A stretch of 64,000 bases of DNA from Arcobacter sp. Lineage in GTDB: Bacteria; Campylobacterota; Campylobacteria; Campylobacterales; Arcobacteraceae. A program made the position numbers and the translations under genes. Under the pieces are notes generated by a model. It searched no databases. It had not been told where the DNA came from and saw only the letters and a list, made by a program, of their open reading frames with translations. This document shows positions 46,019-55,894 of this stretch, in pieces. The DNA lies in assembly GCA_002869535.1 (NCBI GenBank), contig PKUK01000007.1, positions 1 through 64,000 of the forward strand. Direction: 5' to 3'. Numbering within the stretch: position 1 is the first letter of the stretch; each line of letters starts with the position of its first letter.

Positions 46019-47563
46019 ATGAACAAAAATGATTTTATATTTAAAAATAGAGTATATATTTTCTCTTTCCTACTATTCATACTACTTAATATATCTTTTT
46101 TTTATTTGACAAGATACTACTCTTTTCACAAAGCAGAAGAGAAGGTTGAAGATTTCTTGCTCAATGTAAAAGCATTAAGAAACTTTGTAAGTCATGGACA
46201 AAAAAATGAAATTTACTCTTTAAAAGAGCAAAATATTTTAGAGAAAGGTTTTTTTAGTCCAGTATTAATGTCTTCAACTTATATATCAGCTAGAGTAAAT
46301 GAAGAGTATAATGAGCTTTTAAAAAATATAAATCGTCCACCTATTAAGATAAGATTTTCTAGTATAAACCCAAGAAATCCCAACAATAAAGCAAGTGATT
46401 TAGAAGCAGATTTATTAAAAAAGTTTAATAAAAAAGAGTTATCAGTTTATAAAGAAGTTGTTAAAACAGAGTATGGTGATGCTCTTTATTATGCAGTACC
46501 AACAAAAATCACAACTGATGCTTGTATGAGATGTCACTCTGACCCAAAAATTGCTCCAACGGGGCTAATAGAAATATATGGAAACAAAGCTGGCTTTTAT
46601 GAGCACAAAGGAGATATCAGAGCAATGTTATCAACTCTTTATCCAATGGAAGCAGAATATAAAGACTCTGCAATGTTATTTTTGATTTTACTTTGTTCTT
46701 CTTTTATTATATTTTCACTCATAATTATATTCTTTAATAAATATACTAAAATCTTACACAAAAACAATAGTTTACTTAAAGAAAGAATTGACCTTGAAGT
46801 TTCTAATAATAAAGAAAAAGATTTACTAATATTACAACAATCAAAAATGGCTTCTATGGGCGAAATGATTGAAAATATAACGCACCAATGGAAACAGCCA
46901 CTGTCAGCAATGATGACTCAATCAACAGGTACACTACTTCAAAAAGAGCTAGGAATAGTAGATGAAAAAGCATATGTTAAAACACTGGAAAATGTAGTTT
47001 CAAATGTCAATTATCTATCTACTACAATTTATTTTTTTAAAGAGTTTTTCACAGGAGAAAGAGAAAAAAAAGTATTACAGCCAAAAATACTTATAGAAAA
47101 AGTATGTAATGTTATTATTTCAAGTATAAAAAGACATAGTATACAAATAGAAAATAATATTGATGCTTCAATAAAAATCAAATCATATGAAAATGAACTA
47201 ATACAAGTATTTCTAAATATTATTAATAATGCAAAAGATGCCCTTGTAGAACAAGATAATGCAAAAACTAGATACATAATAATTGATGCTACTGATACTG
47301 AAGATTATCTTGAAATCTCTATAAAAGACAATGCAGGTGGAATAAAAGAAGAGTATTTAAAAAAAATATTCTGACAATATTTTACAACAAAAGAAAAAAA
47401 TGAGGGAACAGGGATTGGATTGTATATGTCTAAAGAGATAGTTGAAAAACATCTTAAAGGAACACTAGCAGTAGATAACACTCACTATGAATACAAACAA
47501 ATGCAACATTTTGGAGCGAAGTTTATCATCACTCTTTATAAAAAAGAATCACCTTCTCTTTAA
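46019..47563 (+). pseudogene. Heme-c sensor histidine kinase (Tll0287/DUF3365 type), interrupted by TGA
   Basis: The frame encodes a membrane helix, a periplasmic Tll0287-like domain with a CxxCH heme c site (DACMRCHSDPKIAP, about residues 170-183), a second helix near 225, the H-box GEMIENITHQWKQPLS and part of the ATPase domain up to KEEYLKKIF. TGA at 47372-47374 (codon 452) replaces the Glu of the usual IFEPYFTTK; the same frame continues QYFTTKEKNEGTGIGLYMSK and ends at TAA 47561-47563. GAA cannot become TGA by one substitution; a nearby insertion and deletion would do it. Without readthrough the ATP lid and G2 box are lost. Confidence 0.85.
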
Positions 47564-47567
47564 TAGC

Positions 47568-47644
47568 TGGAGCGGGAGACGAGACTCGAACTCGCGACAA
47601 TCTGCTTGGAAGGCAGAAGCTCTAGCCAACTGAGCTACTCCCGC
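47568..47644 (-). tRNA. tRNA-Gly (anticodon TCC), copy 1
   Basis: A 77-base cloverleaf with encoded CCA. Acceptor arms GCGGGAG and CTCCCGC pair fully, D-arm AGCTCAGTTGGCTAGAGC, anticodon loop CTTCCAA in a five-pair stem (TCTGC/GCAGA), T-arm GCGAGTTCGAGTCTCGT. Discriminator U fits glycine. It lies four bases after the interrupted kinase gene, antisense to it. The sequence is identical to the copy at 49218-49294. Confidence 0.96.
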
Positions 47645-47745
47645 AACAAAAAAATTCTACCAAAAAAAACTTTTTTTTACAATAAAGCAATAATATCCTA
47701 TTTAAGTTTTTTATTAATATCCATTCAACACGTTCTGTATCAATG

Positions 47746-47800
47746 TTTTATTTGTATATATTAACAATAATTTGAAAATATACAAATAAAATATTATAAT
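47746..47800. promoter_or_regulatory. 14-bp inverted repeat and -10 box before the coiled-coil gene
   Basis: TTTTATTTGTATAT (47746-47759) and ATATACAAATAAAA (47778-47791) are perfect inverted copies separated by 18 bases. TATAAT follows at 47795-47800. The right arm covers the expected -35 region, so the pair could be an operator; as RNA it could also form a hairpin. Confidence 0.5.
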
Positions 47801-47834
47801 ATACATATTACTATTTTAATCAAAAGGAACTATT

Positions 47835-48107
47835 ATGAATAATATAGAACTATACCTACAAACAAAACAAGCTCAATTAAAAGAGTATGAATTAAAGTTA
47901 AAAGCCTTAAAAGAGAAAATATCTTCATCAAATGAAGAGGCTAAGAGTGAAATAGACAAACGAATTCAAGCTGTAGAAATGAAGATTAAAGATGGAAAAG
48001 AGAAGTTAGATGCAGCTAGTAAAGCTAGCAAGGATGAGATTGAGTCTCACAAAAAAGCAATTGATGATGTTTTTATGGCAATAAATACTCATTTGGCAAT
48101 GAGTTAA
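47835..48107 (+). CDS. Small coiled-coil protein, stress-response-like
   Basis: A 90-residue protein that is almost entirely heptad-patterned and charged (QTKQAQLKEYELKLKALKEK, then EIDKRIQAVEMKIKDGKEK), with no signal peptide or membrane segment. It resembles the short coiled-coil proteins annotated as sll1863-type stress-response proteins, but low-complexity similarity is weak evidence. AAAGGA precedes the ATG. It is followed by ppk2 140 bases on, and both lie between identical tRNA-Gly genes. Confidence 0.7.
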   Translation: MNNIELYLQTKQAQLKEYELKLKALKEKISSSNEEAKSEIDKRIQAVEMKIKDGKEKLDAASKASKDEIESHKKAIDDVFMAINTHLAMS

Positions 48108-48246
48108 GATTATCTTAGAAACAAAACTCTTTCATATAAAGAAAATAGAGTCATTATTAGTAATAAACTACAAAAATGGCTCTTTTGTATTTAGCATATT
48201 AGATACCACAAAACTTATATAACTCTGTAATAGTGAAAGGATAAAG

Positions 48247-49131
48247 ATGAAAATAAAATCAAAAGATTTTCGTATTCCTGAAGGCAAAAAAGTTGAACTT
48301 GATAAATGGCCCACTAAAATTAAACCCGCATATAAATCTAAGAAAAAATATAAAAAATATTTAAAAAAAAATATTAAGAAATTAAGTAATCAACAGCAAT
48401 TACTTTATGCATCAAATAGCTACTCTGTATTATTAATATTTCAAGCTATGGATGCAGCAGGGAAAGATGGTGCCATAAGGCATGTACTCTCTGGTATAAA
48501 CCCTCAAGGATGTCAAGTATTCAGCTTCAAGCATCCAAGTGCAAAAGAGTTAGAGCATGATTTTCTATGGCGTACTACACAGGCTCTACCTGAGCGTGGT
48601 CGAATTGGTATTTTCAACCGCTCTTATTATGAAGAGGTATTAATTGTACGTGTACATCCTAAAATTTTAGAAAGCGAAGATATCCCAGAAGCCCTATTAA
48701 ACAAAAAAACTATCTGGCAAGAACGTTTTCAATCTATTCAAAATATGGAAAAACATCTACATAGAAATGGTACGCGGATAATTAAGTTCTTTTTACATCT
48801 ATCAAAAGAGGAACAGTGCAAAAGATTTTTAAAACGAATTGATAATACCAAAAAAAATTGGAAGTTAAGCCTTGCAGATATAGAGGAGCGTAAATTCTGG
48901 GAACAATATACATATGCCTACGAAGAGTGTTTAAGTGCTACGAGCACAGAAAAATCACCTTGGTACGTGGTGCCAGCTGATGACAAAAAAAATGCTAGAC
49001 TTATTATTTCAAAAATTGTTCTAAATACTCTCAAGTCACTACAACTTAGCTATCCAAAATCTAGTGAAGAACATCGTCAAGAGTTACGCTCCATACGAGA
49101 ACAACTAACAAGAGAAAATAGCAATAGATAA
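48247..49131 (+). CDS. ppk2: Polyphosphate kinase 2
   Basis: A 294-residue P-loop kinase transferring phosphate between polyphosphate and nucleotides. Walker A is [16 protein letters not shown] (about residues 66-81), the lid-region [25 protein letters not shown] is cut by [16 protein letters not shown], the Walker B region, and [20 protein letters not shown] follows. Single-domain length fits class I or III PPK2. Arginine is often CGT, CGA or CGC here (for example in [11 protein letters not shown]), unlike the AGA-dominated neighbours, which suggests horizontal origin. It sits between duplicate tRNA-Gly genes and ends before a strong bidirectional terminator. Confidence 0.94.
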   Translation: MKIKSKDFRIPEGKKVELDKWPTKIKPAYKSKKKYKKYLKKNIKKLSNQQQLLYASNSYSVLLIFQAMDAAGKDGAIRHVLSGINPQGCQVFSFKHPSAKELEHDFLWRTTQALPERGRIGIFNRSYYEEVLIVRVHPKILESEDIPEALLNKKTIWQERFQSIQNMEKHLHRNGTRIIKFFLHLSKEEQCKRFLKRIDNTKKNWKLSLADIEERKFWEQYTYAYEECLSATSTEKSPWYVVPADDKKNARLIISKIVLNTLKSLQLSYPKSSEEHRQELRSIREQLTRENSNR

Positions 49132-49166
49132 ACTTTTTTAATATTGATGTAAAAAATATAGAAATA

Positions 49167-49215
49167 AAAAAAGCCCTATGAAAAAGAATCAAATTCTCAT
49201 TCATAGGGCTTTTTT
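49167..49215. terminator. Strong bidirectional terminator between ppk2 and tRNA-Gly
   Basis: A perfect 16-bp stem, AAAAAAGCCCTATGAA with TTCATAGGGCTTTTTT, with a 17-base loop. A-runs and T-runs at both ends allow it to stop ppk2 mRNA on the plus strand and the tRNA transcript on the minus strand. Confidence 0.92.
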
Positions 49216-49217
49216 AT

Positions 49218-49294
49218 TGGAGCGGGAGACGAGACTCGAACTCGCGACAATCTGCTTGGAAGGCAGAAGCTCTAGCCAACTGAGCTACTCCCGC
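49218..49294 (-). tRNA. tRNA-Gly (anticodon TCC), copy 2
   Basis: Identical in all 77 bases to the copy at 47568-47644, including CCA; similarity ends almost exactly at the gene borders. It is the last member of a minus-strand tRNA group (Ser, CAT, Gly) that stops at the bidirectional terminator three bases downstream. Confidence 0.96.
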
Positions 49295-49390
49295 AATAAA
49301 AGTGTTACCCAAGGTGTTACCTATGTAAACCTTAAAATAGTAACTTAAAATATTAAATACCTATAAGTACCATCAAATGGTGCTTAGAAG

Positions 49391-49467
49391 TGGTGGGTCT
49401 ACTGTGACTCGAACACAGGACCACTCGGTTATGAGCCGAGTGCTCTAACCAACTGAGCTATAGACCC
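49391..49467 (-). tRNA. tRNA with anticodon CAT (elongator Met or Ile2)
   Basis: A 77-base tRNA with encoded CCA: acceptor GGGTCTA/TAGACCC, D-arm AGCTCAGTTGGTTAGAGC, anticodon loop CTCATAA within CTCGG/CCGAG, T-arm CTGTGTTCGAGTCACAG, discriminator A. The absence of three G:C pairs next to the anticodon loop argues against initiator tRNA. CAT could be elongator Met or lysidine-modified Ile; the sequence does not decide this securely. Confidence 0.93.
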
Positions 49468-49481
49468 GACTAATTCAATAG

Positions 49482-49572
49482 TGGCGGACAGTGAGAGATT
49501 CGAACTCTCGGTACCGTTGCCAGTACGCATCCTTAGCAGGGATGTGGTTTCAGCCAGCTCACCCAACTGTCC
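49482..49572 (-). tRNA. tRNA-Ser (anticodon GCT)
   Basis: A 91-base class II tRNA with encoded CCA and discriminator G. Acceptor GGACAG pairs with CTGTCC, the anticodon loop is CTGCTAA in CATCC/GGATG, and there is a long variable arm (GTACTGGCAACGGTAC). It reads AGC/AGT serine codons. It is the first tRNA of the group; an AT-rich 100-base spacer upstream, with TAAAAT at 49592-49597 on the minus strand, may hold the promoter. Confidence 0.95.
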
Positions 49573-49674
49573 TCTTTGAATTAGGACTGTGATTTTAGAC
49601 AAATAAAGTTAAAAAATCGCTTAATTTTTACTATTTTTTTACTTTATTTATAAATTTTTTTTCATTGAAAAGAT

Positions 49675-50361
49675 TTAAATATTTTCTAAAATTTTTTTAA
49701 CTACATCTTTAGGGTTAGTATCTTTATATATTGGTCTTCCAACTACTATAAAATCAACTGAGTTTTCTTTTGCAAATGGAATATCTGCTACTCTTTTTTG
49801 ATCTCCTACTTCTTCTCCAAAAGGTCTAATTCCAGGACAAAGGGTAATAAAGTTATCAGAAGTATTCTTTTTAATATCTAAACTTTCAAAGACAGAACAA
49901 ACAACACCATCAACACCTGAATTGAAAGTATCTTTTGCAAACTTAATCGCTTTTGTTGATATTGTTTCATTATAAATAGCCATGAAACTTGCATTGTCAA
50001 AAGAAGTAAGAGCTGTAACGGCCAAAACTAAAGGTCTATTTGGGATATCTTTAATTCTTTGCATTACTGTATGCATTGCATCTACTCCAGCACTTGCATG
50101 GACATTAAACATATCTACAAGTCCAAAGTTTGATATCTCTTCTGCTGCATCTGCCATAGTATTTGGTATATCATAAAGTTTCAAATCCAAAAAAATCTTG
50201 AAATTGGGATTTAAAGCTTTTAAATCTTCTAAAAACTCTTTACCATCTCTTATATATGACCTAAACCCTACTTTTAACCATACATCAAAATCTTTTACTT
50301 CTTTTGCTAAAGCAAGGTTTTCATGTGAACTTGGCAAATCCAGAGAAATACAAAGTTTCAT
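49675..50361 (-). CDS. pyrF: Orotidine 5'-phosphate decarboxylase
   Basis: A 228-residue TIM-barrel enzyme making UMP from OMP, the last step of pyrimidine synthesis. The catalytic segment FLDLKLYDIPNTM (about residues 58-70) carries the Asp-Lys-Asp set, with VDGVVCSVFE and VDFIVVGRPIYK as phosphate-binding strands. Its ATG overlaps the nusB stop as TAATG, so it is coupled to the kdsA-ribH-nusB operon. Length is standard for the bacterial group I enzyme. Confidence 0.96.
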   Translation of the reverse strand: MKLCISLDLPSSHENLALAKEVKDFDVWLKVGFRSYIRDGKEFLEDLKALNPNFKIFLDLKLYDIPNTMADAAEEISNFGLVDMFNVHASAGVDAMHTVMQRIKDIPNRPLVLAVTALTSFDNASFMAIYNETISTKAIKFAKDTFNSGVDGVVCSVFESLDIKKNTSDNFITLCPGIRPFGEEVGDQKRVADIPFAKENSVDFIVVGRPIYKDTNPKDVVKKILENI

Positions 50362-50759
50362 TAGGCTTCCTTAGTAACTTTATCAAGTACACCATTTATA
50401 AATTTTGGTGCACCATCACTTGCTAATCTTTTTGATAATTCAATTGCTTCATTTATTATAATAGCTCTATCAAGTGATTCATATAGTATTTCATAAATAG
50501 CAAGTCTTAAAATAGATTTTTCAACAGAACCAATATCTTTAATAGTCCCTTGATTAAGGTGGGAAATAATATGTTCATTAATAACTGTATAGTTATTTAC
50601 TACACCATTAAATAAATTTAGTGCAAACTCTTTTTGCTTATTTCTTATTTTTTTATCTTCAAGAATCTCATCAACGAATTTTACAATACCTTCATTTCCT
50701 AAATCATATGCATATAAAAGGCCTATTACAGACTCTCTTGCTTGTGTTCTTGTTGCCAA
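50361..50759 (-). CDS. nusB: Transcription antitermination factor NusB
   Basis: A 132-residue all-helical protein that binds boxA RNA with S10 during rRNA transcription. The start RTQARESVIGLLYAYDLG and the C-terminal motif EIELSKRLASDGAPKFINGVL, broken as AIELSKRLA and DGAPKFINGVLDKV, are diagnostic. It begins one base after the ribH stop and overlaps pyrF. The ribH-nusB pairing is widely conserved. Confidence 0.95.
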   Translation of the reverse strand: MATRTQARESVIGLLYAYDLGNEGIVKFVDEILEDKKIRNKQKEFALNLFNGVVNNYTVINEHIISHLNQGTIKDIGSVEKSILRLAIYEILYESLDRAIIINEAIELSKRLASDGAPKFINGVLDKVTKEA

Positions 50760-50760
50760 T

Positions 50761-51231
50761 CTATTTTCCCATCTCTTTATATAAATCTAACATCTCAATG
50801 ATAGTAATCATAGCTTCAGCACCTTTGTTTCCAGCTTTACTTCCAGCTCGCTCTATTGCTTGCTCGATAGTATCAGTTGTTAAAACACCATTTGCAACAG
50901 GTTTACCTGATTTGATACCAACAGTTGCGATACCTTTTGTAGCCTCAGCAGAGATATAATCAAAATGAGGAGTTGCCCCTCTTATAACTGCACCTACACA
51001 ACAAACAGCATCATATTTGTCAGAAGCCAGTGCTTTTTCAAGAGCAAAAGGAATCTCAAATGCACCAGGAACTAAAACTAAATCAAGGTTTGATTCGTTT
51101 CCACCATGTCTAACAAAGGCATCTTTTGCACCTTCAACTAATCTATCAGTAATAATATGATTAAATCTTCCATTTATAATAAGAACTTTTTCGCTACCGT
51201 CAAGTCTTAATTTACCTTCAATAATATTCAT
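50761..51231 (-). CDS. ribH: 6,7-dimethyl-8-ribityllumazine synthase
   Basis: A 156-residue lumazine synthase, the penultimate enzyme of riboflavin synthesis. It shows [49 protein letters not shown] with the catalytic His, and [23 protein letters not shown]. Length matches the family. The gene starts 31 bases downstream of the interrupted kdsA gene and is probably in its transcript, so polar effects of the kdsA stops would reach ribH, nusB and pyrF. Confidence 0.96.
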   Translation of the reverse strand: MNIIEGKLRLDGSEKVLIINGRFNHIITDRLVEGAKDAFVRHGGNESNLDLVLVPGAFEIPFALEKALASDKYDAVCCVGAVIRGATPHFDYISAEATKGIATVGIKSGKPVANGVLTTDTIEQAIERAGSKAGNKGAEAMITIIEMLDLYKEMGK

Positions 51232-51262
51232 TTAAATTTCTCCGAAAATTTTATATAAGGGG

Positions 51263-52059
<797 letters not shown>

Positions 52060-52063
<4 letters not shown>

Positions 52064-53751
52064 TTAAATATCCTTTTCAAAATTGTTCTTTTCTCTTTTC
52101 CACTATGGGCATAATAAAACTCATAAATATTTTGTGCGATATATTGCATATCATATCTTGCATATTCATCACAAGCAAAAAGGACTTTATCCTTTTTCTG
52201 TAAGTTCATATCCCATTCAGGAATTAGGTACTTTTCATCACCTCTTATTAAGACTAAGGGTACTACATTATTGTTTAATTCTCGGTTATGCAAAGAGGTT
52301 CTAAATATCTCTAATTTCAACTCTTCTCCACTATCTAGGTGCTTGTAAATTTCTGGTGAATCATAAATATTTATATCTACTTCTTCTAATAAAGGAGCTT
52401 CATCTATGGTTTGTGTAAGTCTTGCCACTAGATTGGAAGCCCAAGTTTCATCTTTGTTTATCATCTCTTGTATAAAAATATTTGAGAGTGGATTTATTAG
52501 AGCATTTGTAGTTTTGTTTATTAAAATATTTGCAGGTAAAAATACATGATCAATTTTAGAATTTTCAAACATAGAGACATGCCCAAGGTCATTCTCCCTT
52601 GCTATTGTCATGATTTTTGGATTTAATCTTTTAGCACTACTTAAAATAGATAAGTTTGTTGTATCATCATTTGTTGCAGCAATTATCGCAACACTTTCAC
52701 TAATACCTGCTCTTGTTAACATCTCTTTATCATCAGCATCACCAATGATTATTTTAGAGACACTGTCTGCTTTATAGTTTATTAGTTTATTTTCATCTAA
52801 CTCTATAAAAACAAGTTCTATGCCATTGTCACTTAGTCTTCTATGAAGATAACTTCCCATACGACCAAAACCACAAATTATATACTTACCAACTGGAAAT
52901 CTAGGTGTATGTCCATTTAAAGTATCTATTTTATAAATCCATTTTTCTAGTTTAAGTATATTTGGTGCTTTAAATGCAACATCTATCTCTTTTGAGATAA
53001 TTGAAAATGGATTTGCAATAATATCAACTCCAAGATCGGTTAAGTTTTCAGCTTGATTTACTGTTGTTGCTTTTACTACAAGCTTTAGATTTTTGTTTAA
53101 TAGTTTTGCCATAACAGCTATTTTTAGATTTAACTTATCATCACTAAAAAGAGATACTAAACCTCTACAATGACTTTTTGTTATTCCTGCATTTTCTAAA
53201 ACTTTTGGTGAGTTTGCTTCAGAGAGTAAAATTGGAACATAGGGGGTATAATTTTCTAAAAGTAGTTCATTTACCCTACTTTCATCTGATTCAATAACTA
53301 CTGTTCTTATATCAAATTCTAAGGCTTTTTTTATTATTGCAGAAGTAATAGAGTTATAACCCAAAACAATAATAAAACCTTGTCTTAAAGTTTTAACATT
53401 TCTTTTAAATTTAGCTCTTCTTAACTCCTCCAAAAGAAGCTTATCTTGTACTAAAGATACAAGGGTTCCAATACCATAAAACCACCCAAGAACAGTAAGA
53501 TAAATAGAAAAACTAACCCAAAGTTTTTGAGGATAAGTAAAAGCATAGGGACTTTCGCCAAAGCCAATTGTAGTTGCGGTATAAGTAATAAAATAAAAAG
53601 CATCAAAAATAGTCATATGATAAATATTACCTTTATCATCCATCCCATCTATTAATAAAAGACCTAATATAGCAATAGTATATGTAACTATTATTACTAT
53701 AAAAGGCATTCTCATTCTAAGAAGAACTATCCACAATGTACTATTTGACAA
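52060..53751 (-). CDS. Potassium channel with two RCK (TrkA-N) domains
   Basis: A 563-residue inner-membrane channel subunit: helix 1 at about 16-34, a pore loop with the selectivity-filter sequence TATTIGFGE (about 58-66), helix 2 at about 75-98, then two cytoplasmic Rossmann RCK domains opening with [15 protein letters not shown] and [17 protein letters not shown], each followed by TrkA-C-like regions. GYN in the first domain departs from the usual GxGxxG, suggesting only the second binds nucleotide fully. It precedes kdsA with a GTGA overlap. Role: K+ conductance or sensing. Confidence 0.9.
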
Positions 53752-53785
53752 AACTCAACCTAACCTATTTTTAAAAACGCTTTTA

Positions 53786-54163
53786 CTAACGTCTTGATTT
53801 TAATGTATCTCCAACATATAACAAAACAGAAACAACATTTGCTAACAATGCCCCAGCTGAAAGTGAAATTACAGTTGTTATAATTTCAGAATCAACAACA
53901 CTTGCATAAGTTGCTATTGTCCAAACTGTTGCGGCTGCTATTAACTGAATATCAGCTACAAGAGAAGTTGCTAAAAGAACAGAACCAACCTGTGTTCTAT
54001 CTCCAAGTTTAAGTACTGTTGCAATTACATTTATTACAATAGCAGCAAAAAGTTCATATTTACTATGATGGGCTAATGTATCCAAATCACCATAAACAAA
54101 ACCAAAGTTTACTGTCATCGCTAAAATTATAAAAAATCCGGAAATAACTTTATCTAGATTCAT
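53786..54163 (-). CDS. Small membrane protein (DUF6394-like)
   Basis: A 125-residue protein with four hydrophobic helices (VISGFFIILAMTVNFGFVYG, ELFAAIVINVIATVLKLGD and two more) and a short charged end. It resembles the DUF6394 group that I associate with Campylobacterota; function unknown. I choose the ATG at 54163, which has GGAGG upstream and overlaps the end of the glutamate synthase-like gene by 14 bases, over an upstream start. The overlap suggests coupling between the two membrane proteins. Confidence 0.75.
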   Translation of the reverse strand: MNLDKVISGFFIILAMTVNFGFVYGDLDTLAHHSKYELFAAIVINVIATVLKLGDRTQVGSVLLATSLVADIQLIAAATVWTIATYASVVDSEIITTVISLSAGALLANVVSVLLYVGDTLKSRR

Positions 54164-55892
54164 GATACTCATCCTCCATATCTCTTCCAATTTTTAGTTT
54201 TCTTTTAAATACGTCATCAATATTATCATAAACTTTTGCATCTTTATCAACAAATATAAGTCTATGTATATTTAGTTGTTCAATACTCTTAAGTCCCATA
54301 ATTGCTAACATACCCTTTACACTTTTTAATAAGTTTTTATGGTAGTTACTTACTTTCTTAGCTTGTTTATGCACAAAATATTTTTTTCTTTTTGATTTAT
54401 TTTGAGTAGCAAGTCCAACTGGACAATCATGCCCTGTAGTACCAGAACAATATCTAGCTCTTATACATCCTGCACTCATCATAAATCCACGTGCTATTTG
54501 AATAAAATCAGCCCCTATTGACATAAGAATAATAATATCGTCAGGTGTTAATACTTTTCCACTAGCAATAAGTTTAACCTCATCTCTAACTCCAAACTCT
54601 TTTAAAACCTTATCAACTAAATAGATTGAATCTCTTATATCAAGACCAACCCTTTCCATCATCTCAATTGGAGCAGTTGCACTTCCACCACTACCTCCAT
54701 CAATTGATATGAAATCAGGAACGGCATCATTTCCTGCATCTACTCTTTTTTTAATCTCTTTTGCATATGGCTCTATATTTTCTAAATCTGAAATTACAAT
54801 TTTAATACCAACTGGTTTATCAGATAATTTATGAAGTTCTCCTATAAAATCAAAAAGTTCTTCAATTGTGTTTGCATATGGAAATCTATTAGGTGAAAAA
54901 ACATCATTGTATGCTTGAACATTTCTATAATAAGCAATTGCAGGAGTTACTTTATGACCAGCTAACTTTCCACCAGTTTGTTTAGCTCCTTGCGCCATCT
55001 TTATCTCTGTCATACGACAAAACTTCATAACTTTTGAGAATCTTACAGGATCAAACTTACCATCTTTATCTCTAGCTCCATATAGACCTGAACTTATTTG
55101 AAATGTAATATCAGGCATATCTTCAGGAACATCTTCTGGAAAACTCTCAATTGGTGCATCCCAATTTACCCTATGAAAAAGTTTTGACTTTAAATCAAAT
55201 ACATAAGTTTCGGCTTCCAAATCTTTCCCAAAAACCAACTTTCTATAAACATCAGCAGCCATGGCTCCATTAAAAAAGAACTGTACAATATCTTTTATCT
55301 TTTTTTCAAAATTTGTACCATGTATTACTTTCATATAGTCAGCTTTATAGTCTTGATGGGTAACAAAAAAGTTTGATGTTATTCCACCCTCACCTGAGTT
55401 TATTGGAAAACCACCATCATATGCACCTTTTACAAAGGCTCTTGTTCCCTCAGGAGAGATAGAACCATCACTCATAGCAGACCTACCAATTATTGTCTTT
55501 GCTGTATATGGTTTTTTTCTTTTTGCTCCAAAAGTAACTTCGAATTTTCCATCTACTTCATCATCATTTAAAACAATATTCGCATGTCTTATCATAAATT
55601 TTGGATTTGGTAGTGGTTGACTTGGAGAAAATGAAGCATAATTTGGCAAGTCTCTACAAGCTTTATTAAGCCAATCTAACTTATCTTTTGATTCATAAAA
55701 CTTTTCATCACCAAAATATTGTCTAAATGGTTCTCTTGCCTCTTCAAATACATATCTTAAACGTCCAATTATTGGATAATTAACTAATAACTGATGATCT
55801 CTTTGTACATATCTATCATGTACATACCAAGCAATTATTACTATCCAAAATATACTCCACTCTATTATCGTAAGCTCTAAATCCCAATCCAC
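54150..55892 (-). CDS. Membrane-tethered FMN-binding glutamate synthase-like protein
   Basis: A 580-residue protein with an N-terminal membrane helix (about residues 8-24) followed by a glutamate synthase FMN domain alone, without glutaminase or GXGXG parts. Motifs are SISPEGTRAFVKGAYDGG, NSGEGGITSNF, KMAQGAKQTGGKLAGHKV, SIDGGSGGSATAPIEMME and a cysteine set CIRARYCSGTTGHDCPVGLATQ (split CIRARYCSG and HDCPVGLAT) matching the 3Fe-4S site. Such stand-alone proteins (YerD-like, archaeal GltB-like) have no firmly established reaction. It begins two bases after the DMT transporter stop. Confidence 0.85.
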   Translation of the reverse strand: MDWDLELTIIEWSIFWIVIIAWYVHDRYVQRDHQLLVNYPIIGRLRYVFEEAREPFRQYFGDEKFYESKDKLDWLNKACRDLPNYASFSPSQPLPNPKFMIRHANIVLNDDEVDGKFEVTFGAKRKKPYTAKTIIGRSAMSDGSISPEGTRAFVKGAYDGGFPINSGEGGITSNFFVTHQDYKADYMKVIHGTNFEKKIKDIVQFFFNGAMAADVYRKLVFGKDLEAETYVFDLKSKLFHRVNWDAPIESFPEDVPEDMPDITFQISSGLYGARDKDGKFDPVRFSKVMKFCRMTEIKMAQGAKQTGGKLAGHKVTPAIAYYRNVQAYNDVFSPNRFPYANTIEELFDFIGELHKLSDKPVGIKIVISDLENIEPYAKEIKKRVDAGNDAVPDFISIDGGSGGSATAPIEMMERVGLDIRDSIYLVDKVLKEFGVRDEVKLIASGKVLTPDDIIILMSIGADFIQIARGFMMSAGCIRARYCSGTTGHDCPVGLATQNKSKRKKYFVHKQAKKVSNYHKNLLKSVKGMLAIMGLKSIEQLNIHRLIFVDKDAKVYDNIDDVFKRKLKIGRDMEDEYHESR

Positions 55893-55894
55893 AT

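Noticed and set aside
47372-47374. TGA in the heme-c kinase as a selenocysteine codon
   Set aside because: The position is the Glu of IFEPYFTTK, not a redox Cys site, no SECIS-like hairpin is evident just downstream, and other interrupted genes use TAA and TAG.
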